From a virus, in IMG/VR virus record IMGVR_UViG_3300037151_000031, positions 1 through 58,512 of that record: DNA of 58,512 nucleotides; one strand, 5' to 3'. Of the stretch, positions 29,764-38,092 are shown piece after piece. Numbering within the stretch: position 1 is the stretch's first letter; every line of letters starts with the position of its first letter. A model generated the notes under the pieces. It did no database searches and was not told the origin of the DNA. It saw nothing but the letters and a program-made list of their open reading frames with translations. A program made the translations under genes and the position numbers.

Positions 29764-31278
29764 ATGGCTGTCAGCACAGAGGCGCTTCTCGTCGGTCCGC
29801 GCGCGTTTGGGCTGACGACGGCGAGCCCGCTTCAGCGCGCAATCGCGCGAGCGGCGGACGGTCTGCCGCTTGGTGATCTGGCCCATGATCCGGTGGTGTC
29901 CACCGTCTTCGGAGGCCCCGATGTCATCGCCAAACTTCCGAATGAGCCGCCCAAAGAGTTCGTGATCGTAGCGGCCATTCGGTCAGGCAAAAGCCTGTTC
30001 TCTGCGGCGCTGGCGCTGAAGATCGCATTGACGATCGACCTGTCCTTCATCTCTCAGACTGAGATCGCGCGCGTCAGCGTAGTCAGTCTCGACAAGGACA
30101 AGGCGAAGGTTGTCATGCAACATCTCATGGGCGCTCTTGAACGAGAGGGGGGGGCACTTTGCCGGTATCTGGTGAAGAAGCCGAAGGCCACGCAAGATCG
30201 CGTCTTCATCCGTCGCGACGACGGGCGCAAGGTCGAGATCGTCATCGCTGCTGGGAAGGCTGGTGGCGGGTCTCTCGTGAGTCGCTGGACCGTTGCGGCA
30301 ATCTTTGACGAAGCGGCGAGGCAGCAAGGGCAGGCTGACGGCATCGTCAACTATGACGACATGCGAGCCGGAGTCATCGCGAGGCTCTCGCTCGTCAAGG
30401 GTGCGCAGCTCATCGCCGTATCGAGTCCGTGGGCTGCTCGAGGGCCGATCTTCGAGGCCGTGCAATCCTACAAGGGTCCGTCGCAATTCATGGTCCTCGT
30501 GCAAGCGACGGGACCGCAGCTAAATCCACGATTCTGGACGCCCGAAGCATGCGAAACGGTCCGCCTGACGGATGAAGGTGCATACGTGACCGACGTGCTG
30601 GGCCTCTTTGCCGATGCCGAGTCAGGGCTCTTCATCCAATCAGACCTTATCAAGCACACTCGCGAGCACTCGATGACGTTGCCACGTGAAGCTGGATGGC
30701 ACTATTTCGCCGCGCAAGACCCGGCAATCTCGCGCAATGCGTGGACGCTCGTGATCGTTGGATACGCACCGTCTCACGACGGGAATCCAGAAAACGGGCG
30801 TTTCCGCGTCGCTCGCACTAGGCAGTGGCAGGGCAGCACACTCGAGCCGCTGAAGGCAAAGGTGGTGCTGCGAGAGCTTGCGGAGGAGCTCCGCGCATAC
30901 GGTCTTCGCGAAGTACACAGCGACTCGTGGGGTGCGGGTCTCCTTTCGGAACTCGCCGAGGAGTCCAGGCTGACGGTCATCACTGACAGCGACACGACGG
31001 TGCAGAAGGACCAGCGGTGGCTGGACCTGCGCAACCGAGTGATTTCGGGACAGGTCGAACTCTCTCCAGACCCGACTGTGCGCGCAGATCTCCTCAGCGC
31101 ACGGAAGAGGCTCACTGCGAACGGCACGAAGATCGACCTGCCGATCACTCGCGACGGAAGACACGCGGACTTCGCGCCCGCATTGAATCTGGCAATTGGC
31201 AAGGCGGCGCAAGGTCCCGGTTGGGCAGAAATCCTGACTGCATGGCGCGCCAACAATAAGGGCGCACCCGTTTATTGA
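29764..31278 (+). CDS. terL: Terminase large subunit
   Basis: A 504-residue packaging motor. Walker A is AAIRSGKSLF (residues 70-79), Walker B is AAIFDEAARQ (178-187), followed by a coupling motif in LIAVSSPWAARG. The C-terminal RNase-H-like nuclease begins with FAAQDPAISRN (D319) and continues through EVHSDSWGAGLL (about 379-390). It cuts concatemers and translocates DNA into the prohead through the portal. Confidence 0.9.
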   Translation: MAVSTEALLVGPRAFGLTTASPLQRAIARAADGLPLGDLAHDPVVSTVFGGPDVIAKLPNEPPKEFVIVAAIRSGKSLFSAALALKIALTIDLSFISQTEIARVSVVSLDKDKAKVVMQHLMGALEREGGALCRYLVKKPKATQDRVFIRRDDGRKVEIVIAAGKAGGGSLVSRWTVAAIFDEAARQQGQADGIVNYDDMRAGVIARLSLVKGAQLIAVSSPWAARGPIFEAVQSYKGPSQFMVLVQATGPQLNPRFWTPEACETVRLTDEGAYVTDVLGLFADAESGLFIQSDLIKHTREHSMTLPREAGWHYFAAQDPAISRNAWTLVIVGYAPSHDGNPENGRFRVARTRQWQGSTLEPLKAKVVLRELAEELRAYGLREVHSDSWGAGLLSELAEESRLTVITDSDTTVQKDQRWLDLRNRVISGQVELSPDPTVRADLLSARKRLTANGTKIDLPITRDGRHADFAPALNLAIGKAAQGPGWAEILTAWRANNKGAPVY

Positions 31279-31303
31279 CTCAGCATGAGACGACGCCTAC
31301 CTT
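31275..31303 (+). promoter_or_regulatory. Late promoter with TTGACT -35 and TACCTT -10
   Basis: TTGACT (31275-31280), 17 nt, TACCTT (31298-31303). Six nucleotides later is ATG 31310. This is the best complete promoter among the late elements and starts the Acb2-like gene. Confidence 0.7.
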
Positions 31304-31309
31304 ATGGCG

Positions 31310-31549
31310 ATGCACAAAGAGTTTACGGTTCACATGCTGAACGATGAGGGGAAGAAGAATGCGCGCGCGATCGCGGAGGCATTCGACGAGCTACTGACGA
31401 AGCTAGAGGCGCTCTGCCCGGTCGGGCGGGAGCTAGCGCTCGTCCGCACCAAGCTCGAGGAGGCGTCGTTCTTCGCGAAGAAGGCGATGGCGTCGTGTCC
31501 GGATCATCTCGTGTCCAACGCGCCCGTTGCCGGAGAACCCGTTCCGTGA
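31310..31549 (+). CDS. Acb2-like cyclic-nucleotide sponge (anti-CBASS candidate)
   Basis: A 79-residue protein. ATG 31310 is preferred to 31304 because it sits 6 nt after TACCTT as in other late genes. The helical hairpin contains GRELALVRTKLEEASFFAKK (about residues 39-58), matching the R-x-LA-x-T-K-LEEA pattern of Acb2/Tad1-hairpin proteins. Those small phage proteins assemble into hexamers that sequester cyclic oligonucleotides and block CBASS immunity. Position next to the terminase gene is common for such proteins. Not verified by search. Confidence 0.65.
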   Translation: MHKEFTVHMLNDEGKKNARAIAEAFDELLTKLEALCPVGRELALVRTKLEEASFFAKKAMASCPDHLVSNAPVAGEPVP

Positions 31550-31797
31550 GCTACCGCGTTCACCAGGACGGAAGCATCTCCGCAGACACTGTCGATGAGG
31601 CGGTCGCGTTGTCGCGCGTGCTCATGCTGGAGCGGCGACGCCTGTCGTGTGACACGAAGACCGACGACACGGCGGCGTTTCAGGCTGCAATAGACCAAGC
31701 CATCGGCTCCCCGGAGTGGTGGGCAGCGTTCCACGAGGAGCATGGGCGCGACCCGACGCCGGCAGAGATGAGCGCCGAGGCGAGGAGGAAGTTTTGA
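31546..31797 (+). CDS. Hypothetical protein with duplicated C-terminus
   Basis: An 83-residue protein, GTG start overlapping the previous stop. Its last 30 residues (from GSPEWWAAFHEEHGRDPTP) and their DNA are repeated exactly at the end of the 31794-32231 gene. N-terminus YRVHQDGSISADTVDEA is a small beta-helix unit. Function unknown. Confidence 0.55.
   Translation: MSYRVHQDGSISADTVDEAVALSRVLMLERRRLSCDTKTDDTAAFQAAIDQAIGSPEWWAAFHEEHGRDPTPAEMSAEARRKF
31703..31797 (+). repeat. 95-bp direct repeat, copy 1 (copy 2 at 32138-32231)
   Basis: The segment from GGCTCCCCGGAGTGG through the TTTTGA stop is identical in the two copies, ending both genes with the same residues. Confidence 0.9.
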
Positions 31798-32231
31798 CGC
31801 GGAAACATCGGACTGGCTGGTCGCAAGAGATGGTCGACGCAGCCTGCAATCCCGTGTTTACGTGGCCAGAAGCAATCAAGGCGGCGGCCGAGCGCAAGGT
31901 GCGCGAAGAGACGGACCTCGCCATCAACGCGGCCGTCGAGCGTCAGAAGCGAGAGAACAGGTTGCCGTATTCATCGCCGTCCCCGGCATCTCGCCCGGAC
32001 CTCTACGAGTGCGCGAGCTGCATGGCGAAGAGCGGGAGCCCAGCGCTGTGCGATCGGTGCCTGAAGGCGCGAGACATCGCCGGCAAGAATTGGCTCGGCG
32101 GCGCGCTGCACTTCGGCGTCCATTCCGAGCAAGTCGTCGGCTCCCCGGAGTGGTGGGCAGCGTTCCACGAGGAGCATGGGCGCGACCCGACGCCGGCAGA
32201 GATGAGCGCCGAGGCGAGGAGGAAGTTTTGA
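31794..32231 (+). CDS. Mosaic protein with HNH-derived N-terminus
   Basis: A 145-residue frame that probably starts at TTG 31794, six nt after AGGAGG. The first 17 residues (TRKHRTGWSQEMVDAA) are identical to the middle of the HNH gene at 32239. The middle has a Cys pair set (YECASCMAKSG, LCDRC), and the last 30 residues duplicate the end of the preceding gene. It looks assembled from pieces of its neighbours by recombination. Expression is uncertain. Confidence 0.5.
   Translation: MTRKHRTGWSQEMVDAACNPVFTWPEAIKAAAERKVREETDLAINAAVERQKRENRLPYSSPSPASRPDLYECASCMAKSGSPALCDRCLKARDIAGKNWLGGALHFGVHSEQVVGSPEWWAAFHEEHGRDPTPAEMSAEARRKF
32138..32231 (+). repeat. 95-bp direct repeat, copy 2
   Basis: Matches 31703-31797; 5' and 3' of the match the sequences differ. 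Confidence 0.9.
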
Positions 32232-32238
32232 GAAAGTC

Positions 32239-32619
32239 ATGACCGTGCCCAAGGCGTCGAAGATCTGCCGATGCGGGAAGGTCATGCTGCGTACGAAGGC
32301 GGGGAAGCTCCGCCGAGTGTGCGCGCCATGCGTTCGCGCGAGACATAGTGAGAATCATCGTGTGAAAGGCAGGCGCCGGCGGCAGACGCATCCACATCTC
32401 TATGCGAAATGGAACCGGAAACATCGGACTGGCTGGTCGCAAGAGATGGTCGACGCAGCCTGGAAGACGCAGAAGGGGAAGTGCGCCGGCTGCAACGTGC
32501 AGATGGACCCGAAGGGCAAGCAGTGGAACTCCGTCGCATGCGAGCGCGGGCGGACGACGATGCGGTGCCGGCGATGCCTATTCGGTGCTGCACGTGCGCG
32601 ATCTCGATCCTCGGGCTGA
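32239..32619 (+). CDS. HNH / endonuclease VII-like nuclease
   Basis: A 126-residue protein. CRCGKVMLRTKAGKLRRVC forms an N-terminal zinc knuckle; KHRTGWSQEMVDAAWKTQK then CAGCNVQMDP and CRRCLFG provide the Cys pairs of an endonuclease-VII-type or HNH fold. The catalytic His is not clear, so it may be inactive or frameshifted near its end, where it overlaps the next gene by 46 nt. It may be a homing-type nuclease. Confidence 0.55.
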   Translation: MTVPKASKICRCGKVMLRTKAGKLRRVCAPCVRARHSENHRVKGRRRRQTHPHLYAKWNRKHRTGWSQEMVDAAWKTQKGKCAGCNVQMDPKGKQWNSVACERGRTTMRCRRCLFGAARARSRSSG

Positions 32620-32798
32620 ACGCCATGCAGATCCGGCGCATGTCGTGGCCACTCGACCCGCCATTCGGGCCGATGATCCCGTGGCTGATCGCGACGGGGC
32701 ATGGAGACGCCGTGCTGTGCGAGGTCGACCACTCCGTCGCGTTCGTTCTGCCGGGCGTCATTCAGGGCGCGCAGCTGACTGGCACATGGGTGGCGTGA
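32574..32798 (+). CDS. Small hypothetical protein
   Basis: A 74-residue protein (MPIRCCTCAISILG start) with Cys-Cys and Pro-rich segments (PLDPPFGPMIPWL). It overlaps the preceding frame. No family recognised. Confidence 0.45.
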   Translation: MPIRCCTCAISILGLNAMQIRRMSWPLDPPFGPMIPWLIATGHGDAVLCEVDHSVAFVLPGVIQGAQLTGTWVA

Positions 32799-32865
32799 CC
32801 CTTGCGTACAGGCGTCACGCCCGGGGCGTGAGACCGTCACCGGGCACCAACCAAAGGCGAAGACA

Positions 32866-33057
32866 ATGCTCATCATCCTCATCCCGTTGCTCGTTACCGT
32901 CGTGGGCGCGCTCATATACGCGCTCTCTGCGAATCCGAAGCTCGTCATGATGGGATTGATCATGTTCGCAGTCGGACTCTTCTGGACGGTGCGTGACGTA
33001 TCGGACAGCGTCATGTCACTCGGCAGCACCACGCATTCGCGTCACGCCATCGACTGA
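32866..33057 (+). CDS. Small membrane protein, two transmembrane helices (holin candidate)
   Basis: A 63-residue protein: LIILIPLLVTVVGALIYALS (residues 2-21), then LVMMGLIMFAVGLFWTVRD (26-44). The pattern (IPLLV, LYALSANPK, then a second helix) is common in small phage membrane proteins near terminase genes. A holin role is possible but unproven. Confidence 0.65.
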   Translation: MLIILIPLLVTVVGALIYALSANPKLVMMGLIMFAVGLFWTVRDVSDSVMSLGSTTHSRHAID

Positions 33058-33063
33058 AACGCC

Positions 33064-33858
33064 TCACTCGGCGGCGAGGTCGTCTTCTTCGCCTGGCTCG
33101 TCAGCCTCCTCGAACTCGTCAACGATAGGAGAGGGGGTGCACCGGCACTGAAAATCCCGACCTGCATGCGCGAGTGTGCCGTCGTCGTCCACTTCAGGTG
33201 GATCATCCCAAGAGATGATCTCCCCATCGAGTTCCTCATGTCGCGGCCGCACACGCTCGTCGCCGACTGTCGACCAGCGATATTGGGTGATCCCAGCAGA
33301 GCGCTGGCGATGCTCAGCAATCTGGCTATTCAAACGAAGCGTCTGGTCCCTTGCGATGAGCATCGCCCGGCTCTTCGACACGTCGGTGCGCTCCTGCAGC
33401 GCTTTGCGGATGGACTCGGGCGGCTCGCCTTCGCGCTCCTCGAGCGTCTCGCGAACCTGCTGGAGGAAGTCGCTCGTCGCATTGGCGATGAGTGCCACGT
33501 TCATGCGTCTCGCGTGGTCGATTGCCGCGTCGACGCCGGCGACGTGCTTGACGTGAATGCCGTGGAGGACCGCGGCTGCCTGCGTCTTCGAGTCGACTCC
33601 GGCGGACATCCGGTCGAAGGCGTCCTCGACGCGTGGCTTCTGCCACTTCACCACGCGCTGCAGGAGCTTAGTCCCCAGGCCCGCGGGCGGCTTCTTTGCG
33701 TCCGAGTGGATGGGCGGCGACAGGTGCTCGTGTTCCACGACCTTCATGATGCCGTCGTGGGTGCCGCGCATGATCTGGACGAGGTCGAGCACGTAGCGAG
33801 ACTCGGCGCGCTTCGACGCGCCCCACGCCTTCGCCATGGCCTTCGCGCGCTTGGGCAT
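33064..33858 (-). CDS. Head morphogenesis protein (Mu F / SPP1 gp7-like)
   Basis: A 264-residue leftward protein. The C-terminal signature is TQYRWSTVGDERVRPRHEEL, GEIISWDDPP, and GRDFQCRCTPSP, the closing motif of the Mu F-like domain. N-terminal half is a long helical region with LIARDQTLRLNSQIAEHRQ. Members associate with the portal and aid head assembly or DNA ejection. It is downstream of the portal in the same leftward block. Confidence 0.85.
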   Translation of the reverse strand: MPKRAKAMAKAWGASKRAESRYVLDLVQIMRGTHDGIMKVVEHEHLSPPIHSDAKKPPAGLGTKLLQRVVKWQKPRVEDAFDRMSAGVDSKTQAAAVLHGIHVKHVAGVDAAIDHARRMNVALIANATSDFLQQVRETLEEREGEPPESIRKALQERTDVSKSRAMLIARDQTLRLNSQIAEHRQRSAGITQYRWSTVGDERVRPRHEELDGEIISWDDPPEVDDDGTLAHAGRDFQCRCTPSPIVDEFEEADEPGEEDDLAAE

Positions 33859-34151
33859 CACTCCTCCGGCGGGTGATTGTCCGGCCGGCTCCCGAGCTTA
33901 CCATCGTGCGGCAGCCAGCCTGGCGTCCCCTTCGGCACGAGGCGCCGGTCGCCGTCGCACCCGAAGATGTCAAGGATCCGTTCCTTGAATCCCTGGCACG
34001 CGTGCGGTGAGAAGTGCTTTGCGGTCGCGGTGACGTTGCGCGGGAACCGAGCGAAGCAAGTGCCAGGCTGACAGAGCACGCACTCGAGCTCGAAGCGAGA
34101 CGCACGCTCGACGCACGTGATCGGATGCTTGTCAGTCGCCACTGCCGCCAC
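33858..34151 (-). CDS. Cys-rich hypothetical protein
   Basis: A 97-residue protein between portal and head morphogenesis genes, overlapping both slightly (20 nt and 1 nt). It has cysteines at VLCQPGTCF and in ACQGF and FGCDG, suggesting a metal site or disulfides. Function unknown. Confidence 0.55.
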   Translation of the reverse strand: MAAVATDKHPITCVERASRFELECVLCQPGTCFARFPRNVTATAKHFSPHACQGFKERILDIFGCDGDRRLVPKGTPGWLPHDGKLGSRPDNHPPEE

Positions 34152-36165
34152 CGATCTCCCCGGCCTTCATCATGTGTGCGGTCGCTGCCTTGTCGTGGTC
34201 GGCGGCGACAGCCAGGTGCTTCTTCGCCGCGGTGTCGTTCCCAAGACGGGCATGGCGCGCCGCGAGCATCCGTCGCTCGACCGATGCGTGGGCGTGCGCG
34301 GTCGCTGCCTCGAGGTGTGATTCCGGCTCGGCGCTCGCATCGGCTGCAGTGCTGAAGAGCGCAGCGTCGCGGCTCGACGCAGAGGCGCGCTGCTCGGCGA
34401 GCTTACCCCGGTCGCGCGGCTGTTTCGGGTCGTGCGCGTCGGCGGAGTCCTTGCCCGCTTTGCTCTTGGCCTTCGTCTTCGGGACTGGGCGTAGCTTGGA
34501 CGGCGTGCCCTCCGTCGCGACGGGCACTTTGCCGCCGGCCTTCGCTGGGGGCATTCCGCCGCCGAGCAGCGGCATCGGCACTTGCGGGCCACCGATGGGC
34601 TCGCCTTGGCCCGAGCCGCTCACTGCGGCCGATCCTGTCGGGCTGACAGGGCCAGCGCCGAAGGCGCCCTTCGCCGGTCCCGCTCCGCCCCCGGGGCCAG
34701 TGGGCTTCGGCTCGGGGTCGTTTGGATATGGCTCGAAGCTCTTCTGCGCCTTGAGCACCTCCTCGCGCGCCTCGACGTCCAGGTTCGGGTACGTGTCGCC
34801 CAAGTCGACGGCGACCTCCTCCGGCTTCACGACGTCGGTCTGCAGGTAGATCTGGTCGCGCTTGGCAATCGTGTAGCTCGTCGCCGCCGTCTCCGCGTCG
34901 GTCGGCAGCCAGAGAGGCTTGTGGTGGATCTTGAATCGAAGGTCTTTGCCGCCCTTGACGGGACCCTGCTTGCTCATCGCGAGTAGCCGGTAGATGCGTT
35001 TCAACTTCGGCGTGAGGTCGACTTCCTGCTCGCTCGCGATCGTGTCGTACCAGGCGCGCGTGTCGGAGTCCCCGGTCGCGTTCAGCCCCGCGGGAGCTCG
35101 CCCGAAGAGCCTGGTCGCCGGCATGTCGGCCGCGCACGCAAGGCGCAGCATCATGCGGTCGATGATCTCCGCGATACCGCCGAGCGGCGTCGGGACGCGC
35201 GTGAATGATTCCGGAGCGTGGTTCGCGTCCCCAGCGTCGAGCGCGATGCCTCGCATGACGCTGCGCGAGTACTCCATCAGCGCGAGCCGGTCCGCGAAGG
35301 CGCCACGCTGGCCGCTCGTGATGGCCTTCAGCAGGCCCTGGAGCACGAAGACACCCTGACTCGCATCGGCGAGCAGGTATCCAACGCTGTCGAACGCGTG
35401 CTCGAACTGGCGCATGGCATCGTAGACGCGCTGCAACACGGACCACGTCCAGCCGGCGAGCGTCTGCCGCGTCACGATGTCGGTGTCGTTCCCGTCGAAG
35501 CGGATGACCCGCGACTCGTGGACGAGCGACGCCATGCCGCCCTCCTTCACGATCTGCCAGCCCGTCTTCTTCTCGAGCGGCCCGTGGCTATTCCAGCCGG
35601 AGACCGCGACGGCATTCGAGATCATGTAGATCTCCGGCAGTCCGTACTTCGCGCGGTTCATCGACGAGTACTGGCTCTGCACGTACGCGTACCGGCGGTC
35701 GACGAGCGAGATGCTGTCGAAGCTGCGGATGTTCTCCTCGTCGAGCGGCTCCCACGGATAGCCGCCATCGTTGATGTTCAGCAGCAGCAGGCAGCCGCCG
35801 TACTGCCGACCCCAGCGCATCCCCTCCTTCATGTTCGTGTCGAGGTCCATCTCCTCGGTCGCGAACTCCCTCAGATCATCGGTCTGGCTCGCCGAGAGCC
35901 CGTCGCACTCGATGTCGTACCCGCGGCGGAACATCTCGATGGGCCGCTGGTCGACAATCTTGGCCGCTATGTCCGAGCCGTTGTGGAGGCTGGTCAGCTC
36001 TTGGTCTAAAATTCGATTGACCGGGAAGAAACGGCCATGCCTTGTTTTGTCTGCCGATGAGCCGATGCCGGTCGCGTAGTTCTTCCAAGAATCGCTGTGT
36101 TGCTCGCGCTCCGGCGACGCCTCCATAGGCCGTCCAAACCGGTCCACCAGCACGGGAATCACCAT
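34132..36165 (-). CDS. Portal protein (DUF1073-like)
   Basis: A 677-residue leftward protein. ATG 36165 is set by the TACCTT element 7 nt upstream on the minus strand. The portal core runs to about residue 480: DRFGRPMEASPERE, LVDRRYAYVQSQYSSMN, DIVTRQTLAGWTWSVLQRVYD, and the crown region ADMPATRLFGRAPAGLNATG, characteristic of DUF1073 portals. The long C-terminal tail (500-677) is Gly/Pro/Lys/Ala-rich. It forms the dodecameric ring at the packaging vertex. Confidence 0.85.
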   Translation of the reverse strand: MVIPVLVDRFGRPMEASPEREQHSDSWKNYATGIGSSADKTRHGRFFPVNRILDQELTSLHNGSDIAAKIVDQRPIEMFRRGYDIECDGLSASQTDDLREFATEEMDLDTNMKEGMRWGRQYGGCLLLLNINDGGYPWEPLDEENIRSFDSISLVDRRYAYVQSQYSSMNRAKYGLPEIYMISNAVAVSGWNSHGPLEKKTGWQIVKEGGMASLVHESRVIRFDGNDTDIVTRQTLAGWTWSVLQRVYDAMRQFEHAFDSVGYLLADASQGVFVLQGLLKAITSGQRGAFADRLALMEYSRSVMRGIALDAGDANHAPESFTRVPTPLGGIAEIIDRMMLRLACAADMPATRLFGRAPAGLNATGDSDTRAWYDTIASEQEVDLTPKLKRIYRLLAMSKQGPVKGGKDLRFKIHHKPLWLPTDAETAATSYTIAKRDQIYLQTDVVKPEEVAVDLGDTYPNLDVEAREEVLKAQKSFEPYPNDPEPKPTGPGGGAGPAKGAFGAGPVSPTGSAAVSGSGQGEPIGGPQVPMPLLGGGMPPAKAGGKVPVATEGTPSKLRPVPKTKAKSKAGKDSADAHDPKQPRDRGKLAEQRASASSRDAALFSTAADASAEPESHLEAATAHAHASVERRMLAARHARLGNDTAAKKHLAVAADHDKAATAHMMKAGEIGGGSGD

Positions 36166-36172
36166 GAGGCAA

Positions 36173-36178
36173 AAGGTA
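36173..36178 (-). promoter_or_regulatory. TACCTT element, portal gene (minus strand)
   Basis: On the minus strand GGCTACCTTTTGCCTC ends 7 nt after the core at ATG 36165. Its mirror partner at 36198 faces the other way, giving divergent leaderless promoters within 45 bp. Confidence 0.65.
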
Positions 36179-36197
36179 GCCTTGAGGCCCGCGCTCC

Positions 36198-36203
36198 TAC
36201 CTT
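36198..36203 (+). promoter_or_regulatory. TACCTT element, protease-scaffold gene
   Basis: CCTACCTTGGACGC followed directly by ATG 36210, 6 nt after the core. No ribosome-binding site in between. Confidence 0.65.
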
Positions 36204-36209
36204 GGACGC

Positions 36210-37502
36210 ATGGCAGAAGAGCGCGTTCTTCGGTTCGATAGGTCGGCGATCTCCAAGACTCGGCAAGGCCCATCGGGCGGCCTCATTGTCTCGGGAAACC
36301 TGCGCCGCACCGGCGTTCTCGAGTATCGGCTCGCGGACGGCTCGACGCGACGCGAGCTCGTGCATCCTGACGAGGCCTTCCATGCCGACGCGCGCGAGAG
36401 CTTCAAGGGAGCCCCGATCACGGAGGACCATCCTGGGCGCGTAGACCCGTCGAACTGGGCAGCCCACGCCGTCGGCCACGTGGGGGACACGCCGACCCAA
36501 GACGGGCGCTTTCTTCGGGCCGAGCTCCACATCCAAGACGGCAAGACGATCCAGAAGGTGAAGTCGAAGCAGCTGCAGGAGATCTCCTGCGGATACGAGT
36601 GCGGCATCGACCCCACGCCCGGTGAGTGGAACGGGCAGAAATACGACTGCGTACAGACGAATCCGATCGGCAATCACGTCGCGCTCGGACCGGCCGGATG
36701 GGGCCGCGCGGGGCCTGAAGTCAGCCTTCACATGGATGGCGGAGTCAGCACGACTGTCGACGAAGTCGGCGAGACACACGTGGATGCTCCCGCTCTCAAC
36801 GAAGATCAGGAAACGGTCAAACCTACCTTCGCGGGCATGACCGAAGAAGAGAAAGCGCGTCTCGCTAAACTCGAGGCTGATCTGAAGTCGAAGGATGAGG
36901 AGCTCGCAGCGCTTCGCGCCGACTCCGCCAAAGCGACCACGGCAGCCGAAAAGGCCGTCGCAGACGCCAAGGAACTCGAGGTGCTCCGCGCCAAGACCCA
37001 GTTGCTCGAGGCCCAGGCGGCTCGATTCGACGAGGCCAAGAACGAGCTGGAGAACCAGGCTCGTCAGGACTCGACGATCAACGAGATCGTCAGCCTTCGC
37101 GAGATGGCCCGCAAGGTCTTCTCGACATCGAAGGACCCGTCGGGCGCGAAGTGGAAGGCGGACGGCAAGAAGCCGGACGACATCCGCCGAGAGGTCCTCG
37201 CGGTCATCGAGCCGAACTTCAAGCTCGTCAAGCAGGACGGCACGGCCCTCGACGGCGACGCGCTTGACGCCGTCTATCGCCAGGCCATCGACCACGCGGC
37301 ACGCGTCGACACGGCACGCGGCGCAGCCCATCACGCGGCGGCTGGACCCCGCGTCGACGGGAAGAAGAAGGACGAAGACGAGGACGACGACATGGAAATG
37401 GACGCCGCCAAGGCGCGCAAGGACATGATCAAGCGCGACAAGGCTCGTTACGTCTCCGCAGTCGATCGCAAGGACCGCATGTTTCAGAAAGGGGCACGCT
37501 GA
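36210..37502 (+). CDS. DUF2213 prohead protease-scaffold fusion
   Basis: A 430-residue protein. Residues 1-165 match DUF2213: [68 protein letters not shown]. This domain is a putative capsid-maturation protease whose His and Ser in ITEDHP and EISCGY are likely active-site residues. Residues 210-430 form a charged coiled-coil scaffold ([19 protein letters not shown]) with a Lys/Asp-rich tail. The second half can be made alone from an internal start. Confidence 0.82.
   Translation: MAEERVLRFDRSAISKTRQGPSGGLIVSGNLRRTGVLEYRLADGSTRRELVHPDEAFHADARESFKGAPITEDHPGRVDPSNWAAHAVGHVGDTPTQDGRFLRAELHIQDGKTIQKVKSKQLQEISCGYECGIDPTPGEWNGQKYDCVQTNPIGNHVALGPAGWGRAGPEVSLHMDGGVSTTVDEVGETHVDAPALNEDQETVKPTFAGMTEEEKARLAKLEADLKSKDEELAALRADSAKATTAAEKAVADAKELEVLRAKTQLLEAQAARFDEAKNELENQARQDSTINEIVSLREMARKVFSTSKDPSGAKWKADGKKPDDIRREVLAVIEPNFKLVKQDGTALDGDALDAVYRQAIDHAARVDTARGAAHHAAAGPRVDGKKKDEDEDDDMEMDAAKARKDMIKRDKARYVSAVDRKDRMFQKGAR
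36824..36829 (+). promoter_or_regulatory. Internal TACCTT element for the scaffold
   Basis: ACCTACCTTCGCGGGC precedes in-frame ATG 36837 (codon 210 of the 36210 gene) by 7 nt. A 24-nt stretch from here through ATGACCGA is identical to that upstream of the sheath leader at 41995-42018. Confidence 0.6.
36837..37502 (+). CDS. Internal-start capsid scaffold protein
   Basis: A predicted 221-residue separate product identical to the C-terminal half of the protease-scaffold fusion, starting [13 protein letters not shown]. Support is the late element placed as at true starts and the analogy with lambda C/Nu3, where the scaffold is translated from within the protease gene. Not proven by sequence alone. 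Confidence 0.55.
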   Translation: MTEEEKARLAKLEADLKSKDEELAALRADSAKATTAAEKAVADAKELEVLRAKTQLLEAQAARFDEAKNELENQARQDSTINEIVSLREMARKVFSTSKDPSGAKWKADGKKPDDIRREVLAVIEPNFKLVKQDGTALDGDALDAVYRQAIDHAARVDTARGAAHHAAAGPRVDGKKKDEDEDDDMEMDAAKARKDMIKRDKARYVSAVDRKDRMFQKGAR

Positions 37503-38092
37503 TGCCGCAGACAAGCATTCCGCAGAACGCGATTGCCGGTCAGCCAGGCATGGCGTTCGACCTCGAGGCCAGCAATCGCGACGTCGTGTCGCGCATCGCC
37601 GCGGTCGCCATTCCGTTCGGTGTCTACTGCGAGTTGAACGGGGCAGGCCTGCTCGTTCCCATGCAGGACTCCACGACCGGGACGAACTTCAACCCGAGCG
37701 CGTTCGGCATCTCGCTCTTCGACCCGCTCGGCGTCGAAGAGAACTACGTGACGTTCCCCGTCCCCGCATCGACGGCCGGCTCGTCGTCCAGCGGCTACCT
37801 GAAGGGTCAGTCGGTCCCCGTCATGCGCAAGGGTCGCATCTGGGCCGCGACCGACGGCGGCGGCGTTGCGACGCGCTCCGGCCCAATCAACGTCGAGCAC
37901 TCCTCGACGGGCGCGCACAGCCAGGGCGTGTTCACCTTCTCGGCAGTGTCCGCGGTCTCGGGCAACGAGATCGACATCGCGCCGAGCGTCACGGTCTACA
38001 ACCCTGACCTCCTCTACGGCGGAACGGGTCAAGCGATGACGGACGTCTTCGGCAATACGTACAACTCGATTCCGGTGGAGATCAACCTCTGA
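37502..38092 (+). CDS. Capsid stabilisation / head decoration protein
   Basis: A 196-residue protein between scaffold and major capsid genes, the standard place for a structural cement protein. The sequence is Gly/Ser/Thr/Val-rich and beta-type (LLVPMQDSTTGTNF, then GQSVPVMRKGRIWA). ATG overlaps the previous stop (TGATG). Assigned by position and composition. Confidence 0.7.
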   Translation: MPQTSIPQNAIAGQPGMAFDLEASNRDVVSRIAAVAIPFGVYCELNGAGLLVPMQDSTTGTNFNPSAFGISLFDPLGVEENYVTFPVPASTAGSSSSGYLKGQSVPVMRKGRIWAATDGGGVATRSGPINVEHSSTGAHSQGVFTFSAVSAVSGNEIDIAPSVTVYNPDLLYGGTGQAMTDVFGNTYNSIPVEINL

